From NCBI GenBank assembly GCA_964544085.1, contig CAZIZT010000011.1:1-60008 (forward strand): 60,008 bases of DNA. The letters run 5' to 3'. Positions within the stretch are counted from its first letter, which is position 1; every line of letters starts with the position of its first letter. The notes under the pieces were generated by a model. It was not told the DNA's origin and ran no database searches. It worked only from the letters and a program-made list of their open reading frames with translations. Shown here in pieces: positions 24,996 through 33,929 of the stretch. Source of the stretch: CAZIZT01 sp964544085 (lineage in GTDB: Bacteria > Campylobacterota_A > Desulfurellia > Desulfurellales > Hippeaceae). The position numbers and the translations under genes were made by a program.

Positions 24996-26329
24996 ACGTT
25001 AATGTTGTATTTTTTTATCTTGTACCTGAGCGACCTGAAGGTTATGCCAAGGAGTTTGGCAGCCTGTGTCTTGTTACCCTTGGCTTTTTGTAGAGCCTCC
25101 ATGATCATTCTTTTTTCGTAATTTTCCACCTTCTCATCGAGGCTATTGCCCTCCACAATGTTGATGCGGCTCGACTTGACGTATTCTGGCAGATCCTCAT
25201 AGGTTATTGTGTTGCCATTACACATTATTGCCGCTTGCGTCAGTATATTCTTTAGCTCCCGGATATTACCTGGGAAATCATACACGAGCAGAGTCTTGAG
25301 GGCTTGAGAACTGATTCTGTATTCCCTGGAAGGATCAATGCTTTGAAGTATATGTTTCACCAGCACTGGTATATCTTCTTTTCTGTGTCTTAAGGGTGGC
25401 AATTTAATCGTAAAGCCTGCAAGCCTGTAGAAGAGGTCCTGTCTGAAGCGCCCCTGGTTGACAAGCTCCATGAGATCCCTGTTTGTAGCTGATATTATTC
25501 GTACATTGACCTTTTTGAGTGTAGTTTCGCCAAGCTTTCTCAGCTCAAAGTTCTCTAAGAATCGAAGCATCTTGGACTGAAGCTCAAGAGGCATGTCGCC
25601 TATCTCATCTAAAAATAGTGTTCCATTGTCGGCTTCCTCTATCAATCCCTTCTTTGTAGAGACAGCACCACTGAAGGCGCCTTTTTTATATCCAAAGAGC
25701 TCGCTTTCAAGCAGGTTCTGTGGTATGGCTGCGCAGTTTATGGCAACAAACTTTCCCTCTCTTTTGCTGAGTTTGTGTATTGTTTGTGCACACAGCTCTT
25801 TTCCTGTTCCACTTTCGCCTTCGATCAGTACTGGAATAGGTGTTGCAGCAACCTTGCTAATCTGCTGGTAGACCGTTTGCATGCCATCACTTAAACCTAC
25901 CATGCCGTAGAAGCCACTCTTTAGAGCTTCGAGTGTTGATTTGAGCTGACGATTTTCCTTTTTTAATGCTATTTTTTCTACAGCTTTCTCGATAGTAATT
26001 TCCAGGTCTTCCATCTTGAACGGCTTTACAAGGTAGTCGAAAGCTCCGTTTTTCAGTGCTCTAACGGCTGATTGTGCGTCCTTTTCATATGCAGTTATGA
26101 TTATTACCTCGCACAATGGGAAGAGCTCCTTAATCCGCTTTATCGAGTCAATACCATTTGCATCCGGCAATCTAACATCCAGAAGCACGATGTCGATATC
26201 CTTGAATTTCTCCACACTTTTTATGTTTTCTGCAAGATAAATCTCATAGCCATCTGACTCAAGCAGCTCTTTGAGCACCTCTCGAATATTTTTTTCGTCA
26301 TCAACAATCAGAATGGAAGCTTCAGCCAT
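24992..26329 (-). CDS. NtrC-family sigma-54-dependent response regulator
   Basis: At 445 residues, the protein has a receiver domain (phosphorylatable Asp in LLDVRLPD near residue 52), an AAA+ sigma-54 activator domain (Walker A GESGTGKE near 170, Walker B TLFLDEIGD) and a Fis-type HTH ending RSLRYKIKKYNI. The sigma-54 contact loop reads GAFSGA instead of GAFTGA. Its start lies 8 bp inside the partner kinase gene. The target promoters are not evident in this window. Confidence 0.95.
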   Translation of the reverse strand: MAEASILIVDDEKNIREVLKELLESDGYEIYLAENIKSVEKFKDIDIVLLDVRLPDANGIDSIKRIKELFPLCEVIIITAYEKDAQSAVRALKNGAFDYLVKPFKMEDLEITIEKAVEKIALKKENRQLKSTLEALKSGFYGMVGLSDGMQTVYQQISKVAATPIPVLIEGESGTGKELCAQTIHKLSKREGKFVAINCAAIPQNLLESELFGYKKGAFSGAVSTKKGLIEEADNGTLFLDEIGDMPLELQSKMLRFLENFELRKLGETTLKKVNVRIISATNRDLMELVNQGRFRQDLFYRLAGFTIKLPPLRHRKEDIPVLVKHILQSIDPSREYRISSQALKTLLVYDFPGNIRELKNILTQAAIMCNGNTITYEDLPEYVKSSRINIVEGNSLDEKVENYEKRMIMEALQKAKGNKTQAAKLLGITFRSLRYKIKKYNINV

Positions 26330-27431
26330 CCTTTACACCTTTAAGCGTAATTTTAAAGCCGTGATCACTGTATATCTCTATAGTTCCACCGTGGGCTTCA
26401 ACCACCTGTTTGCAGATAGACAACCCAAGACCGCTTCCCTGGTTTTTTGTGGTAAAAAACGGTAAAAATATCTTGTCTCGATCCTCAATGTCGAGTTCGA
26501 TACCGGAACCATTGTCCTCGAAGAGAAGAATAACATCGTCCTCCTTTTTTTCAAGGGTTAGGATCACCTTTGTGGCTCCTGCTTCAATTGAGTTGCGCAG
26601 AAGATTCTCCAGCATCTTCGTTATCATTGTTTTATCAGCTTCAATCATTATCGGGACATTCGCGCATCTGATTTCTATATCGATCAAGTTTTCCTTTAAG
26701 GCTTTGAATTCTTCAACAAAACCGCACAGTTCAAACCGTTCCTTGTTTAGATTGTACGGTTTCTCAAGGTTCAGAAAATCCCTCACCAGGTTGTTTGCCC
26801 GCTCTATCTCCTGCTGGAGGATCTCTATCATCTCTTGAAGTGTTTTTTTCTCCTGTGTTCGTTTAATTACCTCTATAGCACCGTACATGCTCATAAGTGG
26901 GTTTCGAATCTCGTGTGCGAACTCAAGGGAGAGGCGTTTTGCTATAGCTAATTTTTCCTTGAACTCCCTTTCGAATTCCTTGCGTTTTCTGGTAAGTTTT
27001 GCCTGTTTGAGGGATTGGACAAGCAAACACGAGGATGTGAAGCTTGCTACATAAGAGATGCCGGCAAAGAGTGCGTTTATGTTGGAGTAGAGCAATACAC
27101 CAGCAAGGGATATTAGAAGCAGAACCACGGAGTAGGGCGTATCTACAAGCGGGCAAGAAAGGAAGAGTGGCACAATTGAGAATGCTATCATTCCTTCTAT
27201 GGATAGGATTTTGGCAAGGAAGTAGGCAAAGGCCACATCGATGATCAGAGATATGAGGTCAAAAAGACGTTTATCGATGACTAATACAAGTACGGCATCC
27301 AGCAGGTAGACAGAAAAAGCGACACTGTATCTGAGATTTGGATGTTCGTGCACAAAAACAATAAAGGTGATTGAAAGGAATAGGAACTTGTATATCGCGT
27401 ATATTCTCTTTAATGTTAAGCGTTCAAACAT
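26322..27431 (-). CDS. Membrane sensor histidine kinase
   Basis: The 369-residue protein has about six N-terminal membrane helices (residues 10-140) without a sizeable extracellular sensor domain. The dimerisation histidine is in FAHEIRNPLMSMYGA near 172, the N box in LLRNSIEAGATKV and the G boxes in FEDNGSGIELD and GSGLGLSICKQV. It overlaps the NtrC-type regulator gene, so the two form a two-component pair. A sensor made only of membrane helices suggests a membrane or quinone-state signal, which is an inference. Confidence 0.93.
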   Translation of the reverse strand: MFERLTLKRIYAIYKFLFLSITFIVFVHEHPNLRYSVAFSVYLLDAVLVLVIDKRLFDLISLIIDVAFAYFLAKILSIEGMIAFSIVPLFLSCPLVDTPYSVVLLLISLAGVLLYSNINALFAGISYVASFTSSCLLVQSLKQAKLTRKRKEFEREFKEKLAIAKRLSLEFAHEIRNPLMSMYGAIEVIKRTQEKKTLQEMIEILQQEIERANNLVRDFLNLEKPYNLNKERFELCGFVEEFKALKENLIDIEIRCANVPIMIEADKTMITKMLENLLRNSIEAGATKVILTLEKKEDDVILLFEDNGSGIELDIEDRDKIFLPFFTTKNQGSGLGLSICKQVVEAHGGTIEIYSDHGFKITLKGVKDG

Positions 27432-27486
27432 GTCTTGTAAAGCCTACATTATAAGTCTCAATAAATCAAATACGCGTAGAAGGGTT

Positions 27487-27520
27487 GATGGAGCCCATCC
27501 CTCAGGGGGAGGACTCCATC
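27487..27520. other. Hairpin between sucD and the histidine kinase gene
   Basis: GATGGAG (27487-27493) pairs with CTCCATC (27514-27520), with further CCC/GGG pairing inside. There is no T-run on either strand. It may protect the sucCD mRNA 3' end or act as a weak terminator. Confidence 0.4.
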
Positions 27521-27548
27521 GTTGGCATTAGCTTTGGAGTGGAGGCGG

Positions 27549-28433
27549 CTATAGCGAGTACTGGTTCTTTAAAACGTTGTAGATCGTTTCGCCTATATAG
27601 CCTGGATTCTCGATCGTGTGCACACCAGCTTCTTTAAGCACCTCATACTTGTACTGTGCCGTACCGCTTTTGCCCATGATGATGGCGCCAGCATGACCCA
27701 TTCTCCTGCCTGGAGGTGCTGTTCTACCGGCTATAAATGCAAACACAGGTTTCTTCATTTCTCTTTTGATGTATTCTGCAGCTACTTCTTCAGCATTGCC
27801 GCCGATCTCACCCACTATCATAACGGCCTCGGTTTCAGGGTCCGCTTCAAACTTTTCAAGCCAGTAGACGTAATCTGTGCCTATAATTGGATCACCACCG
27901 ATACCGACACATGTTGACTGGCCCAGACCTGCTTTTGTTATCTGATCCGCCGTCTCGTACAGCAGTGTACCGCTTCTTGAAATGATGCCCACGCTGCCGC
28001 GTGTAAAGATATGACCCGGCATGATTCCAATCTTTGTAGCTCCTGGTGTTATAATACCTGGACAGTTTGGTCCAATTAGTGTAACACCTTCCTTTTCAAT
28101 AACCCTTTTGACTTTGACCATGTCCAGGACAGGTATACCCTCTGTGATGCAGACTATTGTTTTGATTCCCACGCCAACAGCCTCAAGAATGGCATCAGCA
28201 GCAAATGGAGGCGGCACAAAGATGAGGCTTACGTTGGGGTGTGTGGCTTTGACGGCTTCTTCCATTGTGTTGAAAACAGGAATACCGTCTACATCCTGAC
28301 CACCTTTTCCGGGTGTAACGCCAGAGACAACCTTCGTTCCGTATTCTCTGCACGCAAGGGCATGATAGCTGCCCTCTTTTCCAGTTATGCCCTGTACGAC
28401 AACCCTGCTTGTTCTATAAACACAAACAGCCAT
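27549..28433 (-). CDS. sucD: Succinyl-CoA synthetase alpha subunit
   Basis: The 294-residue subunit has the CoA-binding Rossmann motif GITGKEGSYHA near the start, GPNCPGII near residue 122, and the phosphohistidine loop GRTAPPGRRMGHAGAI near 240-255. It interconverts succinyl-CoA and succinate with ATP or GTP in the TCA cycle. The start follows the sucC stop directly (TAAATG). Length and motifs are normal. Confidence 0.97.
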   Translation of the reverse strand: MAVCVYRTSRVVVQGITGKEGSYHALACREYGTKVVSGVTPGKGGQDVDGIPVFNTMEEAVKATHPNVSLIFVPPPFAADAILEAVGVGIKTIVCITEGIPVLDMVKVKRVIEKEGVTLIGPNCPGIITPGATKIGIMPGHIFTRGSVGIISRSGTLLYETADQITKAGLGQSTCVGIGGDPIIGTDYVYWLEKFEADPETEAVMIVGEIGGNAEEVAAEYIKREMKKPVFAFIAGRTAPPGRRMGHAGAIIMGKSGTAQYKYEVLKEAGVHTIENPGYIGETIYNVLKNQYSL

Positions 28434-29657
28434 TTACTTCTCCTTCTCTTCTTTTTTGTTTTCTTTTTTAGCTGTTTTCTTCCCGTTCTCAATATCCACC
28501 GACTTTTTGGCAAGGTCCGCAACCATTTTAGCAGCTTCCCTTAAGTCCTTGGCAATAAAGAACTTCATTGGTGCCTTTTTGAGTATCTCCATGCCTTCTT
28601 CTCTATTCATGCCGGTGAGTCTGATGACAACAGGAATCTTGACCTCTACAGTTTTGAGAGCCTGGATAATTCCGTTTGCAACCTTGTCACACCTCACGAT
28701 ACCGCCGAAGATGTTAATGAACATAGCCTTAACCTTGGGATCCCTTGTGATGATCTCAAATCCCTTTGCAATGGTCTCTGGTGTAGCTTCACCGCCAACA
28801 TCCAGAAAGTTGGCAGGCTCTCCACCGGCTAACTTGATAACGTCCATGGTGGTCATTGCAAGACCAGCACCATTGACCATGCAGCCGATATTGCCATGCA
28901 GCTTAATAAAGTTTAGACCTGCAAAGCGGGCCTCAAGCTCGTCGGGATCATACTCGGTTAAGTCTCTCATTTTAGAGATGTCTTTTCTTCTGTAGAGAGC
29001 ATTGTCGTCGATGTCCATCTTGGCGTCTATGGCAAGAAGGTGTCCCGATTTGAGCACAGCCAGCGGGTTGAGCTCAAGCAGAGAGCAATCCTTCTCATAG
29101 AATGCCTTGTACAGCGCGCTGAAAATCTTAGCTGCCTCTTTTTCTTGTTCGGTGAGATCCAGTGCATACTTAAGCTGCCTGATCTGATAAGGGAGAAAAC
29201 CTACAGCCGGATCGATAGGGATCTTAACGATATCTTCGGGGTACTGTTCAGCCACCTCTTCGATGCTCATGCCACCTCTTTTGGATGCGATGACCGTTGG
29301 TCTTGATGTGGTTCTGTCAATAACGATGGAGAAGTACAGCTCCCTGTCAATGTCTGCAGCTTTCTCAACAAGTAGTTTTCTTATGATTACACCTTTGGGT
29401 CCTGTCTGTTTGGTAACCAGTTTCTTTCCGAATAGTTCTTGGGCTATCTCTCTCGCCTCGTCGGATGTTCTGGCAATTTTAACACCACCGGCTTTACCCC
29501 TTCCACCTGTCAGGACCTGAGCCTTCAGGACAACGGGTAAACCCAGCTCCATCGAGACCATCCATGCATCGTAAGGAAAGTGTGTAACCCTTCCCTCGGG
29601 TACTGGCACTCCGTAGCTTGCCAGTATCTCCTTGGCTTGATACTCGTGAAGTTTCAT
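28434..29657 (-). CDS. sucC: Succinyl-CoA synthetase beta subunit with lysine-rich tail
   Basis: The ATP-grasp subunit opens MKLHEYQAKEILASYGVPVP and contains GGRGKAGGVKIA near residue 53 and the late INIFGGIVRCD. At 407 residues it is about 20 longer than usual; the extra part is a C-terminal tail of lysine and glutamate after residue 385. The tail may be disordered. GTTTGGAGG precedes the ATG. It leads the sucCD operon from its own promoter. Confidence 0.97.
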   Translation of the reverse strand: MKLHEYQAKEILASYGVPVPEGRVTHFPYDAWMVSMELGLPVVLKAQVLTGGRGKAGGVKIARTSDEAREIAQELFGKKLVTKQTGPKGVIIRKLLVEKAADIDRELYFSIVIDRTTSRPTVIASKRGGMSIEEVAEQYPEDIVKIPIDPAVGFLPYQIRQLKYALDLTEQEKEAAKIFSALYKAFYEKDCSLLELNPLAVLKSGHLLAIDAKMDIDDNALYRRKDISKMRDLTEYDPDELEARFAGLNFIKLHGNIGCMVNGAGLAMTTMDVIKLAGGEPANFLDVGGEATPETIAKGFEIITRDPKVKAMFINIFGGIVRCDKVANGIIQALKTVEVKIPVVIRLTGMNREEGMEILKKAPMKFFIAKDLREAAKMVADLAKKSVDIENGKKTAKKENKKEEKEK

Positions 29658-29707
29658 CTAATACCTCCAAACTAAATAAAATCCGGGTTAACATTTTTGG
29701 CTACAGC

Positions 29708-29735
29708 ATGTTATACATTTGACCCGCATTGTCAA
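29708..29735 (-). promoter_or_regulatory. Promoter of sucCD
   Basis: On the minus strand, a consensus TTGACA (29735-29730), a 16 base spacer and TAACAT (29713-29708), about 50 bases before the sucC start. Confidence 0.65.
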
Positions 29736-29814
29736 TACCAATCTTAACCTTTTCGTTAACTGTATGGAACCTCTTAAACGCCTCCTGCCTCTATCACCCC
29801 CTTTGGGTAGCATA

Positions 29815-30318
29815 TTAAAACCCCCTAAAGAAGGATGTTTTTGTTGCAAGGTACTTTTTGAAAAAGTTGAGCTGGGAATTTAGAGCCTCGTAGTGGGATT
29901 TCTCCCATTCAGCAAGGTACTCGAAAAGCTCCTTAAGCCTTTTATCCTCAGTGGAATTAGCCATTTTTTTGTAAAATTCCACAGCCTCCAGCTCGAGCTT
30001 TATGCCGATGGAGAGAGCTGATATCTCAAGATCGGCATTTTTAACAAACTCCTTGAACTGCCTGCTGAAGATTGGACTTTCCGTATCGTCAAAACTACGT
30101 ATGGAGGGGAGTTTCAGTTCATTTAGGTTGAGGTCCTTTGTCTGCAGTGTTTTGCTTAAACGCTTTAAAAAAACAAGATGCATATCCTCGTCTGCTGAGA
30201 GGTCCATAAACACCTTTCTTGCCTTTCTGTCCGATGTTTGCTGGGCAAGCATGCGATAGAACTCCCTGCCCTCAATTTCGGATTGTATAGCAAGCTCAAT
30301 GGCGGAGTTGATGTCCAT
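29815..30318 (-). CDS. Ferritin-like/rubrerythrin-like diiron protein
   Basis: The 167-residue helical protein carries two halves, each with a Glu-x-x-His type diiron pattern: EIEGREFYRML with EDMH (first half) and ELEAVEFYKKM with EWEKSH (second half). There is no C-terminal rubredoxin domain, so it is the erythrin/ferritin-like core only. In anaerobes such proteins reduce peroxide or oxidise and store iron. It has its own promoter, divergent from speD. Confidence 0.88.
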   Translation of the reverse strand: MDINSAIELAIQSEIEGREFYRMLAQQTSDRKARKVFMDLSADEDMHLVFLKRLSKTLQTKDLNLNELKLPSIRSFDDTESPIFSRQFKEFVKNADLEISALSIGIKLELEAVEFYKKMANSTEDKRLKELFEYLAEWEKSHYEALNSQLNFFKKYLATKTSFFRGF

Positions 30319-30366
30319 TTTTCACCACCCAAAAACCTTACCGTAAAAGCTAAAATTTCAGAAACA

Positions 30367-30395
30367 TGTTTATCACATATATCATATTTGGTCAA
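30367..30395 (-). promoter_or_regulatory. Probable promoter of the ferritin-like gene
   Basis: On the minus strand, TTGACC (30395-30390), 17 bases, then TAAACA (30372-30367). The gene starts at 30318. Confidence 0.5.
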
Positions 30396-30456
30396 TAGTC
30401 GGGAAAATCAAGTCCTTTTCATATTCAGCTGGTAACGAAATTTGCATTTTTAATAT

Positions 30457-30485
30457 TTGACTTTTTGCGACAATAGTGTTATAGA
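30457..30485 (+). promoter_or_regulatory. Promoter of the polyamine operon
   Basis: TTGACT at 30457-30462, a 17 base spacer and TATAGA at 30480-30485. Transcription would start near 30492, leaving about 50 bases of leader before speD. Confidence 0.65.
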
Positions 30486-30541
30486 AGTGTTCTGTGCTTT
30501 TATAGGGCACAAAAACTATTGTATTTAAGGAGGGCACATGA

Positions 30542-30946
30542 GTGAAGGCACTTGGAAGGCATGTTTTGGCTGAGTACTTTGGGTGTGATAGGGAGCTTCT
30601 TAATGATCCGGCAAGACTTGAGAAGTACCTGCAGCAGGCTGCTAAGGAAGCCAATGCAACCGTAATCTCCTCTTCTTTTCGAACCTTCGAGCCATTCGGC
30701 GTAAGCGGGGTGGTTATCGTGGCCGAATCCCATCTGGCTATCCACACCTGGCCAGAATACGGGTTTGCCGCCGTTGATTTTTTTACATGCGGCGATACCT
30801 CCAACCCATGGAAGGCGCACGAATATTTAAAAACCGTTTTAAAACCGAGTCATACGGAAGAAAAAGAGGTATTGAGAGGCGTTTTAGAAATCGAACGGTT
30901 TCATTTCAAGCCCTCTTTAATGCAGGAAAATAGCGCTTACCATTAA
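30542..30946 (+). CDS. speD: S-adenosylmethionine decarboxylase proenzyme
   Basis: This pyruvoyl enzyme makes decarboxylated AdoMet, the aminopropyl donor for spermidine. At 134 residues it is the short bacterial form. The self-cleavage site is Glu62-Ser63 in AESHLAIHTWPE, with the supporting His68 and Cys83 in place, exactly the positions known in the Thermotoga enzyme. The start is GTG at 30542, eight bases after GGAGG. An out-of-frame ATG at 30538 lies closer and opens an 11-codon frame. It is first in an operon with the arginine decarboxylase and agmatinase genes. Confidence 0.95.
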   Translation: MKALGRHVLAEYFGCDRELLNDPARLEKYLQQAAKEANATVISSSFRTFEPFGVSGVVIVAESHLAIHTWPEYGFAAVDFFTCGDTSNPWKAHEYLKTVLKPSHTEEKEVLRGVLEIERFHFKPSLMQENSAYH

Positions 30947-30964
30947 AAATAAGCGGAGGGAGAG

Positions 30965-31438
30965 ATGTTCAACAATCCCCCTAATATATACGCCCTCAAA
31001 GCTGCCAACGCTGAGGGTTTCAGTGAGCTCAATGCGTTTGATGTTGCCTTGCTGAAAAGCGGTGTGGGCAACACCAACCTTGTGAAGATGAGCTCCATAC
31101 TGCCACCGCGCTGCAAGCGCAGGGAAACTATAGAACTTCCTCCGGGGGATCTTGTACCTGTTGCGTATGCAGCGATAACATCCAGTAAAAAGGGTGAGCG
31201 CATAGCTGCAGCTGTTGCCATAGCCATACCCAAAGACAGGAATAAGAATGGCCTGATCATGGAATACGAGGATGAGGGTATTACTGCCGAGGAGGCAGAG
31301 GCCCATGTGATCGAAATGGCTAAGTGGGGTATGGAGTATAGGGGATACGAGATTGAGAGAATTGAAAGCATAGCGATTGACCACGTGGTTGAAGAGCATG
31401 GTGCTGCATTCGCCTGCGTGGTCCTGTGGTGGGAATAG
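30965..31438 (+). CDS. pdaD: Pyruvoyl-dependent arginine decarboxylase
   Basis: The 157-residue protein belongs to the PvlArgDC family, which turns arginine into agmatine using a pyruvoyl group made by self-cleavage at a Ser-Ser pair, here Ser43-Ser44 in LVKMSSILPPRC. The Glu in GLIMEYEDEG near residue 100 matches the catalytic acid of the family. GGAGGGAG precedes the ATG. Its position between speD and speB fixes its role in polyamine synthesis. Confidence 0.95.
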   Translation: MFNNPPNIYALKAANAEGFSELNAFDVALLKSGVGNTNLVKMSSILPPRCKRRETIELPPGDLVPVAYAAITSSKKGERIAAAVAIAIPKDRNKNGLIMEYEDEGITAEEAEAHVIEMAKWGMEYRGYEIERIESIAIDHVVEEHGAAFACVVLWWE

Positions 31439-32266
31439 ATGAGATTCTACTGCGCAACCTCCACACCCAAAAAGGCAAGTACCTTTCTGGTGGGTGTGCC
31501 TTATGATGGCACATCCACCTTCAGGCCGGGTTCCCGTTTTGCACCCTCATCTATCAGGGAAGCATCTTACGGTATAGAGTCCTACAGCCCTTACCTCAAG
31601 AAGGATTTACGCGATAAACGTATCTGTGATATGGGAGACATTCCACTGAGCTTTGGTGATAAGCAGCTCAACATGAAGATTGTGAGCCGTTTCTTCGGTG
31701 GCATAATTAAGCGTTCAAAGAAGTTTGTAGCTATTGGTGGGGAGCATCTAATTAGTTATCCTGTTGTGTCTCAATTGAAGGAACGATTCTCCGATCTTGT
31801 TGTGGTGCAACTGGATGCACACAGTGATCTTGCCGACACCTACAGAGGTGAAAAGCTATCGCATGCTACCGTTATGAGGCGGATAGCCGAACTTGTTGGC
31901 TTTGAGAATCTATATCAGCTGGGCATACGTAGCATGACGCGCTTTGATATGTTGCTTCCTCTTCGCGATAGAAATCTCTGTATGTTTGATTTCTCAAAAG
32001 CGGAAGAATTTGCTGAACGTATTGGTGATAAACCTGTTTACCTCAGCGTTGATCTGGATGTTCTGGATCCATCCGTACTGCCTGGCACTGGCACGCCCGA
32101 GCCTGGAGGGGTACTTTTCCAGGATTTAATTGCTCTATTTAAACTTTTTTCCAAGCTCAGGATAGTGGCTGCGGATGTTGTGGAGCTCTCTCCGCATTAC
32201 GACCCGACCGGCGTATCAAGCGTAACGGCTGCCGTAGTGGTCAGGGAGTTACTGCTACTTCTCTAA
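31439..32266 (+). CDS. speB: Agmatinase
   Basis: The 275-residue ureohydrolase makes putrescine and urea from agmatine. The manganese ligands are in GGEHLISYPV (near residue 102), DAHSDLAD (near 130) and SVDLDVLDPSVLPGTGTPEPGG (near 205-225). It begins directly after the preceding stop. No spermidine synthase gene is in the window, so putrescine must be aminopropylated by an enzyme encoded elsewhere. The end overlaps the converging HAD gene by 12 bp. Confidence 0.95.
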   Translation: MRFYCATSTPKKASTFLVGVPYDGTSTFRPGSRFAPSSIREASYGIESYSPYLKKDLRDKRICDMGDIPLSFGDKQLNMKIVSRFFGGIIKRSKKFVAIGGEHLISYPVVSQLKERFSDLVVVQLDAHSDLADTYRGEKLSHATVMRRIAELVGFENLYQLGIRSMTRFDMLLPLRDRNLCMFDFSKAEEFAERIGDKPVYLSVDLDVLDPSVLPGTGTPEPGGVLFQDLIALFKLFSKLRIVAADVVELSPHYDPTGVSSVTAAVVVRELLLLL

Positions 32267-32875
32267 TACCTCAGGCTCTATATCCTCAAGCCGTCTTACA
32301 CAAATATCCACATCATCGGAGCTCTGTGGGCTTACAAGCACTGTTTTAAAACCCAGCTCCTTTGCTGTTAAAAGGTTTTGAACCCAGTCGTCTGCCATGA
32401 CGTAGCTGTTTGCGCCGAGAAAATTCATAAGCTTTTCGTATGGGTACCTGTTTGGTTTGCCCATGAAATCGGCGCTTGTAATGTCAAAGATATCCACAAA
32501 CAGATCAATAATTCCAAGCGCTTCAAGCACATTGATGGCGTGCTTTTTTGGGGCATTGGTGAATGCAACCTTTACCATCGGTATATCTCTTAGTTTTTCT
32601 CTCAAGGCCGGGTTTGGTTTAAGGATTGAGCTTACATCCACATCGTGGACATAGGAGAGGAAGTGGTGCGGGTTGATATTGTAGTGTCGAATAAGCCCGG
32701 TCATCGTAGTACCGTAGCGGTTCCAGTAAAAGAGGCGGATCTTGTTTACAAGACTCGGCTCTATGTGCAACACCTCTTCCATATACCGGTTTATGCGCTT
32801 GTCTATTACGTTGAATACGCCTTTTTCCGGTGGGTAGAGTGTATTGTCCACATCAATCAAAAACACGGTAGTCAT
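32255..32875 (-). CDS. HAD-family hydrolase, pyrimidine 5'-nucleotidase-like
   Basis: The 206-residue protein starts with the HAD motif I DVDNTLYPP and has motif II in AFTNAPKKH near residue 105. A later motif III/IV is MADDWVQN near 165. The short cap between I and II and the NTLYPP pattern resemble SDT1-type pyrimidine 5'-nucleotidases. It converges with speB and is divergent from tonB. Substrate is not certain. Confidence 0.85.
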   Translation of the reverse strand: MTTVFLIDVDNTLYPPEKGVFNVIDKRINRYMEEVLHIEPSLVNKIRLFYWNRYGTTMTGLIRHYNINPHHFLSYVHDVDVSSILKPNPALREKLRDIPMVKVAFTNAPKKHAINVLEALGIIDLFVDIFDITSADFMGKPNRYPYEKLMNFLGANSYVMADDWVQNLLTAKELGFKTVLVSPQSSDDVDICVRRLEDIEPEVLEK

Positions 32876-32939
32876 TGCCAGATTAATTTAGCAGCACCTG
32901 TGTGAAATATCAAGGTAAGAAAAGTCATGAAGATTTTTA

Positions 32940-33929
32940 TTGTGGAACGCGATGTTTACCTCTATATTATCCGGTATGAGCAACCGCAAACTGATTGTTT
33001 TAAGCCTCATCTTTTCCATTTTTATTCACCTGCTTGTTGCGTTTTTTGTTTATGAGCTTTTAAAAACACAGAAGATAACCATTCCTCCGCCGCCGAAACA
33101 GTATTTTGTCGATATAATCACGCTACCCCAGCTTAAAAGCCGGATCAAGCAGACAAAAAAGGAGAAGCATCTCATTGCAGCAAACGTTGCAAGAAAAGGC
33201 ATGGCTCGTATAAAGAGCAAAAAGGAAAAAATACCACTAGGCATTACGAACAGACCGCCGGGTGGCATGGTCTATCCTGCTACGCCAGCCAGGAGAAAGC
33301 CAGCAAGCAGACCGGTTCCACAGAAAAGTACTTCAAAACAGTTCAGGGTCCACAAGAAAACTGAGACCGGTAAGTCAACCGGTGTTAAAAAGCCCCGACA
33401 GAAAGGGAAAAAGAAACCGCTGCAGATGGCAAAGAAGGGTACGCATAGGGGTAAGACTATTCGAAAAAAACCAAGGACAAAGCCGCCAATTCTGAAGGTC
33501 CCCGGTGCGCTCTATGTGCCCTTTGCAAAGAAATCCAATCCGGGCTTTCCTGGTGGAACCACAAAACACTACGAGTACAGAAAGGCGAAAAGGGAAGCAA
33601 CCGTTTCCATTGGTACCCAGTCATTAAAGTATGCTTCGTATATGCAGCATGTTAAGGATCAGATCGAGGGTGTATGGGAGTATCCAGAAGAGGCACAGCT
33701 TAAGAATCAACAGGGGAGCTTACTTCTTCTTTTCAGTATCGATAAAAACGGCAGGCTTGTTGCACTGAAGCTCCTTCGCTCAAGCGGTTTTCCGCTGCTG
33801 GATAAAGCGGCTATGGATGCTGTAAGGGAGGCAGCACCCTTTCCACCGCTACCAAAAAGGCTCAAGCTGGACAGGCTCAATGTGTATGCTACATTCTCCT
33901 ATCGTCTGTATGCTTGGTATATCCAGTAA
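32940..33929 (+). CDS. TonB-family energy transducer
   Basis: The protein of up to 329 residues has one N-terminal membrane helix (about 18-43), a long lysine-, proline- and glycine-rich periplasmic linker (about 60-200), and a C-terminal TonB domain with GSLLLLFSIDKNGRLVALKLLRSSGFPLLD. It would couple proton-motive force to outer-membrane receptors. No exbB or exbD is next to it. The start is unclear: the frame opens with TTG at 32940 and has ATGs at 32952 and 32976, none with a good ribosome site. It abuts the converging RNase HI gene without a single base between stops. Confidence 0.88.
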   Translation: MWNAMFTSILSGMSNRKLIVLSLIFSIFIHLLVAFFVYELLKTQKITIPPPPKQYFVDIITLPQLKSRIKQTKKEKHLIAANVARKGMARIKSKKEKIPLGITNRPPGGMVYPATPARRKPASRPVPQKSTSKQFRVHKKTETGKSTGVKKPRQKGKKKPLQMAKKGTHRGKTIRKKPRTKPPILKVPGALYVPFAKKSNPGFPGGTTKHYEYRKAKREATVSIGTQSLKYASYMQHVKDQIEGVWEYPEEAQLKNQQGSLLLLFSIDKNGRLVALKLLRSSGFPLLDKAAMDAVREAAPFPPLPKRLKLDRLNVYATFSYRLYAWYIQ

